DNA from: Pantoea agglomerans NBRC 102470
GTDB taxonomy: Bacteria > Pseudomonadota > Gammaproteobacteria > Enterobacterales > Enterobacteriaceae
DNA: 64,000 bases
NCBI RefSeq assembly: GCF_001598475.1
Contig: NZ_BCZA01000004.1
Location: 248,001-312,000, forward strand
Reading direction: 5' to 3'
The notes under the pieces: generated by a model
The model's database searches: none
Told to the model about the DNA's origin: nothing
What the model saw: only the letters and a program-made list of their open reading frames with translations
Shown here: positions 30,070-41,250 of the stretch, one piece after another
Position numbering within the stretch: position 1 is the stretch's first letter
How the letters are laid out: every line of letters starts with the position of its first letter
Translations under genes and position numbers: made by a program

Positions 30070-30741
30070 ATGAAACGCACAAAATCTATTCGCTATGCCG
30101 CTTTTCGCAAAAGCTGGCAGGCACGCCATTTAACGCCCGTTGCTATCGCCGTTTCGGCGGTATTTATGCTGGCTGGTTGTGAACAGAACGACGAAACAGT
30201 TTCGATGTACCAGAATGCCGATGACTGTTCAAAAGCCAATCCGGGCCAGAGTGCGCAATGTACTACCGCATTCAATGAAGCGAAAAAAGAGGCGGAACGC
30301 ACCGCGCCAAAATATGCCACGCGTGAAGATTGTGTCGCTGAATTTGGTGAAAACCAGTGTCAGCAGACACCGGCTCAGGCGGGCGTGGGCACCACTAATG
30401 CCGAATCGCAGCAGAGTGGCGGCAGCTTCTGGATGCCACTGATGGCAGGTTACATGATGGGCCGCATGATGGGCGGTGGTTCGGGCTTTGCACAGCAACC
30501 GCTCTTCTCACCGAAAAATGCCCGCAGCCCGGCCAATGGTCAGTTTGTTGATGCATCAGGCCGTAATTATGGTGCAGCAACATCCGGCAAAAGCATGACC
30601 GTGCCGAAAACGGCGCTGGCACCAAAACCGGCTACCACCTCCACCATTACCCGTGGTGGCTTTGGTGAAACCGTCGCGAAGCAGAACAGCATGCAGCGTA
30701 GCAGCGCCAGCGGCACTTCCAGCCGCTCAATGGGAGGCTAA
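30070..30741 (+). CDS. ygiB: DUF1190 family outer-membrane lipoprotein YgiB
   Basis: 223 residues from ATG 30070 (E. coli YgiB 223). It starts [16 protein letters not shown] and carries a hydrophobic segment ending in a lipobox-like LAGC at about residues 35-38. Two further Cys pairs lie in the first half. The second half has a Gly/Met-rich stretch ([12 protein letters not shown]) and a Ser-rich tail. Function is unknown; it travels with tolC and ygiC and is co-regulated by the MarA group in E. coli. The upstream in-frame extension to 29992 has no ribosome site. Confidence 0.9.
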   Translation: MKRTKSIRYAAFRKSWQARHLTPVAIAVSAVFMLAGCEQNDETVSMYQNADDCSKANPGQSAQCTTAFNEAKKEAERTAPKYATREDCVAEFGENQCQQTPAQAGVGTTNAESQQSGGSFWMPLMAGYMMGRMMGGGSGFAQQPLFSPKNARSPANGQFVDASGRNYGAATSGKSMTVPKTALAPKPATTSTITRGGFGETVAKQNSMQRSSASGTSSRSMGG

Positions 30742-30748
30742 CGCCCCG

Positions 30749-31909
30749 ATGGAACGCATTGCCATTTCAGAGCGCCCAGGCTGGCGCGAAAAAGCCACCG
30801 AGTTCGGTTTTCGTTTTCACACCATGCATGGTGAACCCTACTGGTGTGAAGATGCTTATTATCAGTTCACGCTGGCGCAAATCGAGCATCTGGAAGAGGT
30901 GACCGCTGAATTACATCAAATGTGCCTGCAGGTAGTGGAAAAAGTGGTTAACAGCGAAGCGTTGCTGGCTAAATTCCGCATTCCTAAACACACCTGGGAT
31001 TTTGTGCGCGATTCATGGCATCAGCGTCAGCCTTCGCTTTACTCTCGTCTGGATCTCGCCTGGGATGGCAAAGGCGATGTAAAGCTGCTGGAGAACAATG
31101 CCGATACGCCGACCTCGCTGTATGAAGCGGCATTTTTCCAGTGGCTGTGGCTGGAAGACCAGCTTAACGCCGGTCAGCTCCCCGCAGGCAGCGATCAGTT
31201 TAATAGCCTGCAGGAAAAGCTGATTGAACGCTTCGCCGCGTTACATCAGCAGCACGGCTTCAACTGGCTGCACTTCGCCTGCTGCCGTGATACCGACGAA
31301 GATCGTGGCACCGTGCAATATCTTCAGGATTGCGCCACCGAAGCGGGACTGCCGAGTGAGTTTCTCTACATGGATGAAATTGGACTGGGCGAAAAAGGGG
31401 AATTTACCGACGCCCAGGATCAGGTGATTAGCAACCTGTTCAAGCTCTATCCGTGGGAATTCATGCTGCGTGAGATGTTCTCCACCAAGCTGGGCGATGC
31501 TGGCGTGCGCTGGCTGGAACCGGCCTGGAAAAGCATTATCTCGAATAAAGCCTTGTTGCCGTTGCTGTGGGAGATGTTCCCGAATCACCCTAACCTGCTG
31601 CCCGCCTGGTTCGCGGAAGATGACGTGCCGCACATGGACAAATATGTGGTGAAGCCGCTGTTTTCACGTGAAGGTGCCAACATCCGCATCGTGGAAAATG
31701 GTCAGGAGATCGCCCGCGTCGATGGGCCGTATGGCGAAGAGGGAATGATCGTCCAGCAGTTCCATCCGCTGCCTAAGTTTGGCGACAGCTATACGCTGAT
31801 CGGCAGCTGGCTGATTGACGATCAACCGGCCGGTATCGGCCTGCGGGAAGATCGCGACCTGATCACGCAGGATCTTTCCCGTTTCTATCCGCACGCTTTT
31901 ATCGGTTAA
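30749..31909 (+). CDS. ygiC: ATP-grasp ligase YgiC, glutathionylspermidine synthase-like
   Basis: 386 residues from ATG 30749 (E. coli YgiC 386), homologous to the synthetase domain of glutathionylspermidine synthase. It contains [20 protein letters not shown] with the conserved acidic/Asn metal-binding residues, and [15 protein letters not shown] with the ATP-binding Lys. The true peptide-ligase substrate is not known. A GGGAGG ribosome site lies inside the last codons of ygiB. The frame extends 32 codons upstream, overlapping ygiB, but conservation starts at [12 protein letters not shown]. Confidence 0.92.
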   Translation: MERIAISERPGWREKATEFGFRFHTMHGEPYWCEDAYYQFTLAQIEHLEEVTAELHQMCLQVVEKVVNSEALLAKFRIPKHTWDFVRDSWHQRQPSLYSRLDLAWDGKGDVKLLENNADTPTSLYEAAFFQWLWLEDQLNAGQLPAGSDQFNSLQEKLIERFAALHQQHGFNWLHFACCRDTDEDRGTVQYLQDCATEAGLPSEFLYMDEIGLGEKGEFTDAQDQVISNLFKLYPWEFMLREMFSTKLGDAGVRWLEPAWKSIISNKALLPLLWEMFPNHPNLLPAWFAEDDVPHMDKYVVKPLFSREGANIRIVENGQEIARVDGPYGEEGMIVQQFHPLPKFGDSYTLIGSWLIDDQPAGIGLREDRDLITQDLSRFYPHAFIG

Positions 31910-31923
31910 TGCACCGCGATAAT

Positions 31924-31949
31924 AACAGGCCAGCTTCTGGCCTGTTTTC
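31924..31949. terminator. Terminator between ygiC and ygiD
   Basis: AACAGGCCAG, loop CTT, CTGGCCTGTTTT: a perfect stem with a T run on the plus strand, 15 bp after the ygiC stop. It serves the tolC-ygiBC transcript and perhaps the convergent ygiD. Confidence 0.85.
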
Positions 31950-31960
31950 TTCTGGCTTCC

Positions 31961-32746
31961 CTAACCTACCTGAACCGACAACATGCTGATCGCCCCCATC
32001 TCCATGCCATCAACCGGAATGCTGATGGCGTCATCCGGCTGACGTGCGCCAAGTACATAGAGCAGCGGCAGATAGTGCTCAGGTGTCGGATTAGAAAGCG
32101 CCGCACCAGGATGATCCATAAAGTTAACCAGCGGATGAGAAGCAGCATCGCTCTGCACCGCCAGGTTATCGCGGACAAACTGTTCAAAACTGCTGGCCCA
32201 TGGATAAACTTCGCTGTTGCCATCCCAGCGCACTTTACGCAGGTTATGTACCACGTTGCCGCTGGCGACAATCATCACACCCTGATCGCGCAGTGCAGCC
32301 AGTTTCTGGCCCATCTCAAAGTGCCATGCCGCAGGTTTGGTGCCATCAATGCTTAGCTGGACCACCGGAATATCGGCCTCCGGATACATCTTGATCAGCA
32401 CACCCCAGGAACCATGATCCAGTCCCCACTCGTGATCCAGCGTCACCGCAATGGGCGCTAACTGCTCCACCAGCTGCTGCGCCAGTTCAGGCGATCCCGG
32501 TGCCGGATAGCGCGTATCAAACAGCGCCTGCGGAAAGCCCCCAAAATCATGAATGGTCTCAGGCTGTGCCATTGCCGTCACGGCGGTGCCGCGCGTATAC
32601 CAGTGCGCCGAAACCGCAATAATCGCGCGTGGACGTGGCAGAGTATCGCCCAGGTGACGCCACGCGGCGGTATAGCGATTCTCTTCAAGGGCATTCATCG
32701 GGCTGCCGTGACCCAAAAACAGCGCTGGCATTCGTAACTGGCTCAT
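31961..32746 (-). CDS. ygiD: 4,5-DOPA extradiol dioxygenase YgiD
   Basis: 261-residue LigB-type non-heme metal dioxygenase. The metal-site residues are visible in LFLGHGSPMNAL (His about 14), VSAHWYTRGTAV and the later ASGNVVHNLRKV. The E. coli enzyme opens the ring of L-DOPA to betalamic acid in vitro. It is transcribed alone, convergent with ygiC. The zupT gene that follows in E. coli is absent here. Confidence 0.93.
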   Translation of the reverse strand: MSQLRMPALFLGHGSPMNALEENRYTAAWRHLGDTLPRPRAIIAVSAHWYTRGTAVTAMAQPETIHDFGGFPQALFDTRYPAPGSPELAQQLVEQLAPIAVTLDHEWGLDHGSWGVLIKMYPEADIPVVQLSIDGTKPAAWHFEMGQKLAALRDQGVMIVASGNVVHNLRKVRWDGNSEVYPWASSFEQFVRDNLAVQSDAASHPLVNFMDHPGAALSNPTPEHYLPLLYVLGARQPDDAISIPVDGMEMGAISMLSVQVG

Positions 32747-32939
32747 TCGTGATCCCCGGGATCGAGTATTTGATAGCCATTACGATACGCGCATCCGCTG
32801 CTTTATCACGCGGATATCCATGATGGAGATCATCAGGAAATTTGAATGAAATTTAACGTGGCAGGTTTAACAGCGTTTCGACATGAAGGAGAGAGGAGAA
32901 GTCAGCGGTCAGGCCGCGCCATCCCTGGGCGGGCAGGAA

Positions 32940-32969
32940 GAAAAACAGGCCCGGGAGGAGCCTGTTTAT
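32940..32969 (-). terminator. Terminator of ribB
   Basis: Read on the minus strand: AAACAGGCTCC, short loop, GGGCCTGTTTTT. It lies 14 bp beyond the ribB stop, with the T run in the ribB direction. Confidence 0.8.
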
Positions 32970-32982
32970 CGCGGCAGCCAGA

Positions 32983-33639
32983 TTAGCTGGCGTGGCGTGT
33001 TTCGTGCGTGCGACGCCAGGCGATCAGATCTTCGATGGTCACCACCGGCATGTTGTGCTGACGGGCGAACGCAATCGCTTCTGGCGCATGGGCCATGGTG
33101 CCATCGTCGTTGGTCAGTTCGCACAGCACACCTGCGGGCTTAAAGCCGGCCAGGGTGACTAAATCAATAGTCGCTTCGGTATGCCCGCCACGGGTTAATA
33201 CGCCGCCTTCGCTGGCACGCAGCGGGAAGACATGACCAGGGCGATGCAGATCGGTGGGTCTGGCATTGTCGGCAATGGCGGCGCGGATGGTGGTAATACG
33301 ATCCTGCGCGGAGACGCCCGTGGTGACGCCTTCTGCGGCCTCAATGGTCACGGTGAAGCCAGTGCCGAAAGAGCTGGTGTTGTTTTCCACCATCATTGGC
33401 AGATCGAGCTGCTGGCGACGCGCTTCGGTCAGGCAAAGGCAGACGATGCCGCTGCCGTGACGGATAGTCAGTGCCATCTGTTCAACGGTCATGGTTTCTG
33501 CGGCGAAGATCATGTCGCCTTCGTTTTCGCGATTTTCATCGTCGAGTACCATCACACCGCGTCCCTCACGCAGGGCGGCGATAGCACGTTCTACACGCTG
33601 TTCAGGCGTGCCAAATTCAGAAAGTAGCGTCTGATTCAT
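32983..33639 (-). CDS. ribB: 3,4-dihydroxy-2-butanone 4-phosphate synthase
   Basis: 218-residue homodimeric enzyme (E. coli RibB 217) that converts ribulose 5-phosphate into the four-carbon precursor of riboflavin. The acidic active-site loop [16 protein letters not shown] is at about residues 33-48. The [11 protein letters not shown] and [10 protein letters not shown] segments with the catalytic His and Glu are intact. It is a single gene under the FMN riboswitch 110 bp upstream. Confidence 0.97.
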   Translation of the reverse strand: MNQTLLSEFGTPEQRVERAIAALREGRGVMVLDDENRENEGDMIFAAETMTVEQMALTIRHGSGIVCLCLTEARRQQLDLPMMVENNTSSFGTGFTVTIEAAEGVTTGVSAQDRITTIRAAIADNARPTDLHRPGHVFPLRASEGGVLTRGGHTEATIDLVTLAGFKPAGVLCELTNDDGTMAHAPEAIAFARQHNMPVVTIEDLIAWRRTHETRHAS

Positions 33640-33752
33640 GGTAATAAAAACCTTAAAATGTATGGGTTACCAGAATCAGGGCGTGCTTAGGAGTGACGTC
33701 AAAAAGACGTGGCAATAACGTGAAGCAGACACAATTGTCCGACAGATGTCGT

Positions 33753-33901
33753 TACCCTCTCCCATCCGGACTGTAACCGTCGGCCCCGGAATTACACCGG
33801 ATCTGCTGACCTTTACCTCTCTTTTCATCAAGATAAAGCGCTCGCGGGCTTTCAGCCGAAGCTGATTTACCGCCGGTGGGGAATTGCGCCCCGCCCTGAG
33901 A
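33753..33901 (-). ncRNA. FMN riboswitch (RFN element) of ribB
   Basis: On the minus strand the leader reads CUCAGGGCGGGGCGCAAUUC, then CCCACCGGCGGUAAAU, AGCCCGCGAGCG, GGUCAGCAGAUCCGGUGUAA, UUCCGGGGCCGACGGUUACA, and closes with GUCCGGAUGGGAGAGGGUAAC. These are the conserved blocks of the RFN element in the right order. FMN binding lowers ribB expression; the corresponding E. coli leader also gives the small RNA SroG. Confidence 0.97.
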
Positions 33902-34078
33902 ATAAGCACTTTAACTATAACGCCGATCGTTTGAGGCGGCAATCATCAATAGCGCAATTGCTTTTGCATTTCCTGCGTTACCGATTTGAGGTTTATCCTT
34001 TTCATTTCTGGCATTACACTTAACACTTATTACGTTGGTAAACACGCTGACACAGCTCCCCGTAACCAGGAAATCATC

Positions 34079-34468
34079 ATGATCGACACGAAAAAAATTG
34101 AACAACTTGCCCGTCAGGTTCACGAAGCGATGCCTAAAGGTGTTCGTGAGTTTGGTGATGATGTCGAAAAGAAAATTCGTCAGGTTCTTCAGGCGCAGCT
34201 GACCCGGATGGATCTGGTCAACCGTGAGGAGTTTGATGTGCAGACGCAGGTATTACTGCGTACACGTGAGAAGCTGGCGGCGCTGGAGCAGCGTCTGGCG
34301 CAGCTGGAAAGTCAGGGTTCATCAGCCGGTACGCCGCCGACGGCAACCGCACAGGTAACACCTGCTGCCGCGACCACACCATCAGCCGCCGTAGCGACCT
34401 CACCTGCAGCCTCGCCGTCACCGGTTGCGGACGTGGTGAAGCCTGTTGCGGACAACAAGCCAGAATAA
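34079..34468 (+). CDS. ubiK: Ubiquinone biosynthesis accessory factor UbiK (YqiC)
   Basis: 129 residues from ATG 34079. The first 85 follow E. coli UbiK/YqiC closely ([40 protein letters not shown]), including a C-terminal coiled coil around [15 protein letters not shown]. The last 40 residues are an Ala/Thr/Pro-rich tail longer than in E. coli. UbiK forms a complex with UbiJ that supports aerobic ubiquinone synthesis at the membrane. The frame extends to 33986, but AGGA at 34069 and conservation choose 34079. Confidence 0.92.
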   Translation: MIDTKKIEQLARQVHEAMPKGVREFGDDVEKKIRQVLQAQLTRMDLVNREEFDVQTQVLLRTREKLAALEQRLAQLESQGSSAGTPPTATAQVTPAAATTPSAAVATSPAASPSPVADVVKPVADNKPE

Positions 34469-34474
34469 GCCCTT

Positions 34475-34497
34475 AAGCGGGAGCCCGGCTCCCGCTT
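34475..34497. terminator. Hairpin between ubiK and hldE
   Basis: AAGCGGGAG, loop, CTCCCGCTT: a perfect 9-bp stem between convergent genes. No T run is evident on either side, so termination is only probable. Confidence 0.5.
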
Positions 34498-34507
34498 ACG
34501 CTGCGCT

Positions 34508-35932
34508 TTAGCTGCCGCGGATGGTTTTGATAATGTTGGTAGTGGAGATACCATCTTCGAAGTTCAGCACCTGAACGTCGCCGCCATTTGCCCACACTTC
34601 TTTGCTGCCCGCGATATCTTCCGGCTTGTAATCTCCCCCTTTGACCAGCAGGTCAGGGAGAATGCCCGCAATCAGCCGCTGCGGCGTATCCTCTTCAAAT
34701 ACAACCACCCAGTCGACCGCTTCCAGCGCGCCCAGCACGATCATCCGGTTTTCCTGCGGATTCACCGGACGGCTTTCGCCTTTCAGACGTTTAGTCGACG
34801 CATCGCTGTTCACCGCGACAATCAGTCGATCGCCGAGCTTGCGGGCATTTGCCAGGTAGGAGACATGACCGGCATGCAGAATGTCGAACACGCCGTTGGT
34901 CATCACCACTTTCTCGCCTCGGCGACGGGCCATCTCAACGGCGGCTTTTAACTGCGCTTCGGTCATGATGCCGAAACCCTGTTCCGGGCGGGCATGAATC
35001 GCATTTTCCAGCTCAACGGTGCTGACGGTGGACGTACCCAGTTTACCCACCACCACACCCGCAGCCGCGTTGGCCAGGAAACAGGCTTCTTCCAGCGAAT
35101 CACCGGCCGCTAATGCCGCCGCCAGCACGCCAATCACCGTATCGCCGGCACCGGTCACGTCATAGACTTCCTGTGCCTGGGTGGGCAGATGCAGAGGCGC
35201 TTTGCCCGGCTGCAGCAGCGTCATGCCATTTTCTGAACGGGTCACCAGCAGCGCGGAGAGGTCAAAATCGGCGATCAGCTGGGTGCCGCGCGCCACGATC
35301 TCCTCTTCGTTTTTACATTTTCCGACCACGGCTTCAAACTCAGAGAGGTTCGGCGTCAGCAGCGTCGCGCCACGGTAGCGCGCAAAATCGGTGCCTTTCG
35401 GATCAATTAATACCGGTACGCCCGCTTCGCGCGCCAGAGTAATCATGGTCTGCACGCTGGAGAGCGCGCCTTTGGCGTAATCGGACAGCACCAGCGCACC
35501 CGCGGCGGCCAGTGACTCACGCATTTTCTGGTGAATCGGCTCCGGATCGACCTGATCAAAGCCCTCTTCAAAATCGAGGCGGATCAGCTGCTGATTACGG
35601 GAAAGCACGCGCAGTTTGGTAATGGTCGGATGGCTTTTGACCGCCACGAAGTCACAATGCACGTTGACGTCTTTCAGCGTGTTACTCAACACACGCGCCG
35701 CATCATCTTCGCCAGTCAGGCCAATCAGTCGCGACGCGGCACCGAGTGCTGCAATGTTCATCGCCACGTTTGCCGCGCCGCCAGGGCGCTCTTCAACCGT
35801 GTCCACTTTCACCACCGGAACCGGCGCTTCAGGGGAGATACGGCTGGTTGGGCCATACCAGTAACGATCCAACATTACATCGCCAACAACCAGCACTGAG
35901 GCTTGGCCGAACGCGGGCAGAGTCACTTTCAT
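34508..35932 (-). CDS. hldE: Bifunctional heptose kinase/adenylyltransferase HldE
   Basis: 474 residues from ATG 35932 (E. coli 477). The N-terminal ribokinase-like domain (about 1-315, with [14 protein letters not shown]) phosphorylates heptose 7-phosphate; the C-terminal nucleotidyltransferase (about 345-474, [16 protein letters not shown]) makes ADP-heptose for the LPS inner core. The open frame begins 7 codons earlier at 35953; [12 protein letters not shown] is the conserved start. It lies 70 bp after glnE in the same direction, as in E. coli. Confidence 0.96.
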   Translation of the reverse strand: MKVTLPAFGQASVLVVGDVMLDRYWYGPTSRISPEAPVPVVKVDTVEERPGGAANVAMNIAALGAASRLIGLTGEDDAARVLSNTLKDVNVHCDFVAVKSHPTITKLRVLSRNQQLIRLDFEEGFDQVDPEPIHQKMRESLAAAGALVLSDYAKGALSSVQTMITLAREAGVPVLIDPKGTDFARYRGATLLTPNLSEFEAVVGKCKNEEEIVARGTQLIADFDLSALLVTRSENGMTLLQPGKAPLHLPTQAQEVYDVTGAGDTVIGVLAAALAAGDSLEEACFLANAAAGVVVGKLGTSTVSTVELENAIHARPEQGFGIMTEAQLKAAVEMARRRGEKVVMTNGVFDILHAGHVSYLANARKLGDRLIVAVNSDASTKRLKGESRPVNPQENRMIVLGALEAVDWVVVFEEDTPQRLIAGILPDLLVKGGDYKPEDIAGSKEVWANGGDVQVLNFEDGISTTNIIKTIRGS

Positions 35933-36002
35933 TCCAGACACTCCAGACTGCATTAAAAATAGTGCGCGGATGATAGCACAGTTGCGATTTGTGCTATCAG
36001 CA

Positions 36003-38855
36003 TCACGCCAGGATAGACGCAGGCGTTATCAGCCAGCGCTGCCAGCTGCTCAGAACCGTCTGCCGCTCCGCTGCATAGGCCTCTGGCTCAACGTGGCCGG
36101 GCTGTTCCTGCAGGGCGCGATGGTGCAATGCGTCGCGCAGCGTCACATAAGCCTGCGTCAGCGCCTGTGCTTCATCGGCGGGCATTTTATGGTACTTCGC
36201 CATCAGCTCGAAAATGCGCACATTGTCAGACCAGCGCGTCAGTTCAGGCTGCTCAGCGGCGTAGCGTAAGACAAGATATTGGGCGATGAATTCAATATCG
36301 GTGATGCCGCCCGCGTCGGCTTTAATATCCCAGCGACCTTTATGTTTGTTGCTGAGGTGAGCGCGCATTTTTTCACGCATCTCACGTACTTCAGTTTGCA
36401 GCGCTTCGGCGGCACGTGGCAGCGACAGAATCGCCTGACGAATCACGCTGAAACGTTCACCCAGTGCCGCCGCGCCAAAGACGACGCGTGCCCGGACCAG
36501 CGCCTGATGCTCCCAGGTCCAGGCTTCACTGCGCTGATACTCTTCAAAGGCCGCAAAGGTACTGACCAGCATGCCCGCCGCGCCCGAAGGACGCAGGCGC
36601 GCATCCACTTCGTAGAGAATGCCGGAGGAGGTGCGGGTACTGAAGAGATGCATGATGCGTTGGGCAAGGCGCAGATAGAACTGACGGCCATCGATGCTGC
36701 GCTCCCCTTCTGTCACCGCGTCTGCCGGGCAGTCATGCAGGAACACCAAATCGAGGTCAGAACTGTAACCCAGCTCCCAGCCCCCCAGTTTGCCGTAGCC
36801 CAGCACGGCAAAACCGCGTTCATGTTCATTACTCAGATGCGAAGGACGGCCGTAACGCTGCACCATCATATTCCACGCCTGGCGCACCACAGATTCGATA
36901 ATCGCTTCAGCCAGCCAGGTAAGATGATCGCTGACTTTCATCACCGGCAGCGTTCCGGCGATGTCGGCGGCAGCAATACGCAGATGCTGTGCCTGCTTAA
37001 ACTGCCGCACCGCTTCCAGCTGCTGCTCTTCGTCCTCGGTAGGGATGCGCAGCAGATACTGTCGCAGCTCATCGCGATAGGCATCGGTGGCGGTTGGCTG
37101 ATAGAGCGTGGCGGGATCGAGCAGTTCATCCAGCAATAAGGGATGACGCGCCAGCTGGCTGGCTATCATCGGTGAGGCGGCGCACAGGCGAATTAAGTGG
37201 CGCAGCGCACCGTGATATTCGGTCAGCAGCTCCAGATAGGTGCTGCGGGTCAGCACGCCGATCAGCAGCGGCGTCAGGCGGCCGAGCGTCACCGCCGCAT
37301 CTTCACGCGGGCAGACTTCGCTCAGCAGACGCGGCATCAGCTGGTCCAGCGCCTGACGGCCACGCGGGCCGATGGTGCGCCGGTTGATATCCTGACGAAA
37401 CGCCTCCAGCGTCTGGTGCAGCGTAAGCCGCTGTTCGTCACTGAGTTGCGGCACCAGCGGCGCCAGTTCGCTATCCTCCAGCTGGTCCTGCCACAGCACC
37501 TGAAACTCTGCCAGCTCACGCTGATCGCCAATCTCAGGGGTATCTTCGCCAATCAGCTCATCGAAGATAGCGCGCACCGCCGCCATCTGGCCGTCGAGCC
37601 GGGTCATCAGAGCAGGCCAGTCGGCACAATCCATCGCCCACGCCAGCCGGGCACGATGCAGTTCATCCTCTGGCAGGGTCTGGGTCTGCTCGTCGCCCAG
37701 GCTTTGCAGCAGATTCTCCAGCCGCCGCAGGAACAGGTAGGCAACACGCAACGCATCGACCTGTTCCGCGGGCAGCAGGGCCAGGGTTTTGATCGCCTCC
37801 AGCGTCGGCAGCAGTGAGCGCAGCTGCAACGAGCGCTCACGTCCGCCGCGAATCAGCTGGAATACCTGCACGATAAATTCGGTTTCACGGATGCCGCCCG
37901 CGCCCAGTTTGATATTGTTTTTCAGCCCGCGTCGCCGCACTTCGCGGCTGATCATCCCTTTCATGTTACGCAGCGACTGGATCACGCTGAAGTCGATGTA
38001 GCGGCGGTAAACGAATGGCCGCAGCATCTGCTGCAGCTCCAGGCTCCAGCGATCGTGGTCATCACCCATCAGCCGCGCCTTGACCATGGCGTAACGCTCC
38101 CAGTCGCGTCCCTGCTCCTGGTAATAATCTTCCAGCGCGGCAAAGCTCATCACCAGCGGGCCGCTGTCGCCAAACGGGCGCAACCGCATATCCACCCGAT
38201 AGACAAAGCCATCCATGGTGGGTTGGTCCAGCACTTTGATCAGCCGCTGTCCCATGCGAGTAAAGAACTGAGCGTTGTCGAGTTCACGCCGTCCGCCACG
38301 CGTTGTGCCGTTTTCCGGCCAGGCAAAAATCAGGTCAATATCAGAAGAAAAATTGAGTTCGCCGCCGCCCAGCTTGCCCATGCCCAGAATCAGCATCGGC
38401 TGCGCGTCGCCGTCCGCATTACAGGGCGTACCAAAATCACGACAGCAATCCTGATAAACCCAGTCACGCGCCCGGCTGATCAGCACTTCGGCTAATGCGC
38501 TGAGCTGTTGCAGGCTCTGTTCGGTTGTAGCGTGCTGCAGAGACTGCATCCAGGCGATGCGTACCAGCATACGGCGACGAAACAGCCGCAGTTCGCGCAT
38601 CAGGCTCGCTTCACTGTCGATGCCGCTAAGCGCATGATTGAGCCACGCAGAGTAGTGTTGCCACTCATCAGGCTGCGGCGGCTGGTCGAGCATCGCCTGC
38701 CACCAATCGGGATGTTGTTGCAGGTTTTCCAGCACAAAATCGCTGAAAGCCAGTCCGGCAGCCTGCTCCGGGCTTAACGAAGCCAGCGGAACCCCAATCT
38801 GTCGGGCGGCCTCTTCGGCCTGGTCGCGTAGCAACGCGGGAAGTGCTGACAACAT
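36003..38855 (-). CDS. glnE: Glutamine synthetase adenylyltransferase/deadenylase GlnE
   Basis: 950 residues (E. coli 946). It has two nucleotidyltransferase domains with the conserved pattern: [20 protein letters not shown] in the N-terminal deadenylase half and [20 protein letters not shown] in the C-terminal adenylylase half. Both Asp pairs are intact. A helical GlnB/PII-responding region lies in between. The protein reversibly AMPylates glutamine synthetase in response to nitrogen status. It is 33 bp after ygiF. Confidence 0.97.
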   Translation of the reverse strand: MLSALPALLRDQAEEAARQIGVPLASLSPEQAAGLAFSDFVLENLQQHPDWWQAMLDQPPQPDEWQHYSAWLNHALSGIDSEASLMRELRLFRRRMLVRIAWMQSLQHATTEQSLQQLSALAEVLISRARDWVYQDCCRDFGTPCNADGDAQPMLILGMGKLGGGELNFSSDIDLIFAWPENGTTRGGRRELDNAQFFTRMGQRLIKVLDQPTMDGFVYRVDMRLRPFGDSGPLVMSFAALEDYYQEQGRDWERYAMVKARLMGDDHDRWSLELQQMLRPFVYRRYIDFSVIQSLRNMKGMISREVRRRGLKNNIKLGAGGIRETEFIVQVFQLIRGGRERSLQLRSLLPTLEAIKTLALLPAEQVDALRVAYLFLRRLENLLQSLGDEQTQTLPEDELHRARLAWAMDCADWPALMTRLDGQMAAVRAIFDELIGEDTPEIGDQRELAEFQVLWQDQLEDSELAPLVPQLSDEQRLTLHQTLEAFRQDINRRTIGPRGRQALDQLMPRLLSEVCPREDAAVTLGRLTPLLIGVLTRSTYLELLTEYHGALRHLIRLCAASPMIASQLARHPLLLDELLDPATLYQPTATDAYRDELRQYLLRIPTEDEEQQLEAVRQFKQAQHLRIAAADIAGTLPVMKVSDHLTWLAEAIIESVVRQAWNMMVQRYGRPSHLSNEHERGFAVLGYGKLGGWELGYSSDLDLVFLHDCPADAVTEGERSIDGRQFYLRLAQRIMHLFSTRTSSGILYEVDARLRPSGAAGMLVSTFAAFEEYQRSEAWTWEHQALVRARVVFGAAALGERFSVIRQAILSLPRAAEALQTEVREMREKMRAHLSNKHKGRWDIKADAGGITDIEFIAQYLVLRYAAEQPELTRWSDNVRIFELMAKYHKMPADEAQALTQAYVTLRDALHHRALQEQPGHVEPEAYAAERQTVLSSWQRWLITPASILA

Positions 38856-38888
38856 AACTCCCTCCTTGATGGCGTGACGGAATGCCCG

Positions 38889-40199
38889 TTAGCGACCAGC
38901 GCCGCTGGTGAGCCAGAACGGAGGCTGTTTCAGCGCCTGCATCGCCAGCCAGGCTAACCCGGACGTCTGTTTTTCATGAATTGCCGACAGCAGCTGTTGC
39001 CACGGGTCGAGCCAGCTCACGACCGCCTCAGACGGATAGAATCCCGCCAGCAGGTGGACGGTAAGCAATTGACGCGCCAGACGGGTAGCTTTGTCCTGAT
39101 ACTCGTTGGGTTGTTTTACCGTGATGAACGTTTCTCTCAGATCGGCATTGACGCGGCTCAGCATAATGTCGCTGAAGCGTTTATAGGAACCCTGCAGCTT
39201 GGCTTCCCCTTTGGCATCGATCCACTGACGCCACTGAGATTCAGCCAGCCAGTGTGTCAGCGCCAGCTGCGTCTCAACCGAGAGGGAAGATAAGCAGAAA
39301 GTGGCAGCATCCTGCTCTTCATTCACCAGCGTCTCTTCCAGCGTGGTCAGCTGCTGACGCAGCGCACTGCTGGCTTTACGCGGCACCAGCGCACCAAACA
39401 GGCTGAACGCCTGACGCAGCAGATCCAGCGCTTCGCGCACCGCATCCTGGGCCGCCGCATTGCCGCGCAGCCAGACTTCTTCATGATATTGCCAGTGATG
39501 AAGTCCTGCTGACATCGCGGCCACCATGCCCTGCTCTACGGTGGCTTTGGCGCCCGCTTTCAGCAGCGGGAAAGGCTGTATCTGGCGCGGCGGATTCCCC
39601 TGCGCCAGCTGATAGCCGCGGGCAGCTTTGCTCAGGCTGCCCATACGCAGACCGCCCAGCGCCACCAGCTGCTGTGCGAAGGCCAGCAGATCCTGGCGTT
39701 CGCCACGTTTCAGCTCCAGCTCGATCTCGCACAGCGGTTCGCTGAGATCACCTGCCGTGACCTCGCCCTGATCAAACGCCACTTCAATTTCACTGTTGCC
39801 TGTGGTGATCAGCCAGATCTCGCGCTGGAAATGGGTGGTGAACAGGGGCTGCAAGCGCGGCTGCAGCGCCGCGACATCGGTGCCCTGCGGCCAGATCTCT
39901 GCCGGCAGGCGTGCAATGTCCAGAACCGGTTCGCTGAGCTCAACGTTGTATTCCGGGCGCTGATGCAGTCCGCCGAGCGTCTGCCCCGCCGCTTTCAGCG
40001 TCATTTCATAACGCTGGTCTACGCCGCGGATACGCAATCCCATATCCCAGCGTCGTAGCTGGTTGTCGTCGGTTTCAAAGTAGATGTTGGTCAGCTCGCG
40101 AGCAGCCTGATGCTGATGCGGCAGAGTGGAGAGCAGTTCAGCCAGTTTCCCGGCCGCCTGTGGAGTTGCAATGAACTTTAGTTCGATTTCGATGGTCAT
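38889..40199 (-). CDS. ygiF: Inorganic triphosphatase YgiF (CYTH-CHAD)
   Basis: 436 residues with an N-terminal CYTH domain (about 1-200, starting MTIEIELKFIA with the ExExK signature) and a C-terminal CHAD domain (about 215-430, rich in His and basic residues). The E. coli enzyme hydrolyses tripolyphosphate with Mg2+. It is the first gene of the leftward ygiF-glnE-hldE series. The 272-bp region to the divergent ygiM holds no gene. Confidence 0.94.
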   Translation of the reverse strand: MTIEIELKFIATPQAAGKLAELLSTLPHQHQAARELTNIYFETDDNQLRRWDMGLRIRGVDQRYEMTLKAAGQTLGGLHQRPEYNVELSEPVLDIARLPAEIWPQGTDVAALQPRLQPLFTTHFQREIWLITTGNSEIEVAFDQGEVTAGDLSEPLCEIELELKRGERQDLLAFAQQLVALGGLRMGSLSKAARGYQLAQGNPPRQIQPFPLLKAGAKATVEQGMVAAMSAGLHHWQYHEEVWLRGNAAAQDAVREALDLLRQAFSLFGALVPRKASSALRQQLTTLEETLVNEEQDAATFCLSSLSVETQLALTHWLAESQWRQWIDAKGEAKLQGSYKRFSDIMLSRVNADLRETFITVKQPNEYQDKATRLARQLLTVHLLAGFYPSEAVVSWLDPWQQLLSAIHEKQTSGLAWLAMQALKQPPFWLTSGAGR

Positions 40200-40471
40200 A
40201 ATTTTTTATTCACTACGCCGCTGGCACTTAAGAGGGTGTTTCCTGCATATTTCAGGCGATTATCAGCAGGTTACTCAAGCTGTCGCCTGGAGGGCAAGGG
40301 GTTATCAGGCGAAGATTAATGCACAGAAGCCGCGCTGTCTCTGCTTTCTTTGCTCTTTCGCAGACCTTTTCGCACTCTCATGAGACCAGGATAGTTCTCA
40401 TTCAGATTTATGCGAGGCCTCTCCAGACTGTGCCGGTAAATTTTTAGTCAGACTAAGCCAAACGAAATCGA

Positions 40472-41092
40472 ATGAAAAAAATTACTCTCGCTGGACTCAC
40501 TTTGCTTGCCCTTAGCACCCTTGCACCTGCCCATGCCGAAGAAAAACGCTATGTTTCTGATGAACTTTCAACCTGGGTTCGCAGCGGACCGGGCGATCAG
40601 TTTCGCCTGCTCGGTAAGCTGAACGCCGGGGAAGAGGTGCAGCTGTTACAGACCAACAATGACACGCATTATGGCCAGATCCGTGATTCGGAAGGCCGTA
40701 CCACCTGGATTCCCCTGTCGCAGCTCAGTGCTAATCCGAGCCTGCGCACCCGGGTGCCTCAGCTTGAGCAGCAGGTGAAAGATCTGACCGCCAAACTGGA
40801 TAACATCGACAACAGCTGGAACCAGCGCACGGCTGAGATGCAGAACAAAGTCGCCAGCAGCGACGGCGTTATCAACGGGCTGAAAGGCGAGAATCAGAAG
40901 CTGAAAAATGAGCTGATCGTCGCGCAGAAGAAAGTCAGCGCCGCTAACGTTCAGCTGGATGATAAGCAGCGCACCATCATCATGCAGTGGTTTATGTATG
41001 GCGGCGGCGTGCTGGGCGTCGGCCTGCTGCTGGGCCTGTTACTGCCGCACATGCTGCCGCGCCGTAAGAAAAGCGATCGCTGGATGAACTGA
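40472..41092 (+). CDS. ygiM: SH3-domain membrane protein YgiM
   Basis: 206 residues: signal peptide (1-22, ending AHA), a bacterial SH3 domain (about 25-90, with VRSGPGDQFRLLG), a coiled coil (about 95-165) and a single C-terminal membrane span (about 172-194) followed by a basic tail RRKKSDR. It is thought to face the periplasm, anchored in the inner membrane. Function is unproven; SH3b domains often bind cell wall. It precedes cca. Confidence 0.9.
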   Translation: MKKITLAGLTLLALSTLAPAHAEEKRYVSDELSTWVRSGPGDQFRLLGKLNAGEEVQLLQTNNDTHYGQIRDSEGRTTWIPLSQLSANPSLRTRVPQLEQQVKDLTAKLDNIDNSWNQRTAEMQNKVASSDGVINGLKGENQKLKNELIVAQKKVSAANVQLDDKQRTIIMQWFMYGGGVLGVGLLLGLLLPHMLPRRKKSDRWMN

Positions 41093-41115
41093 CACCATTT
41101 AGCCGGATTTGAGCA

Positions 41116-41138
41116 GGGGATCGCAGGATCCCCTTTTT
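41116..41138 (+). terminator. Terminator after ygiM
   Basis: GGGGATC, loop GCAG, GATCCCC followed by five T, 23 bp after the ygiM stop. Confidence 0.85.
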
Positions 41139-41250
41139 GGCATGTCTGCAATCCGGGGAATCTGTGCAACAATAAAATGATATGCACCGCTGATTTCAGG
41201 CGCGGGACGCGCCCGGCGTGCAGGTCATTTCTTTTTCTCTGGAGTTTTGC

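Noticed and set aside
32747-32982. Remnant of zupT between ygiD and ribB, as in E. coli gene order
   Set aside because: No zupT-like reading frame is present in this 236-bp gap; zupT is simply absent from the locus, as is yqhD next to dkgA.
36279-37139. 286-codon plus-strand frame opposite glnE
   Set aside because: Antisense shadow of glnE, which is conserved over the whole stretch.
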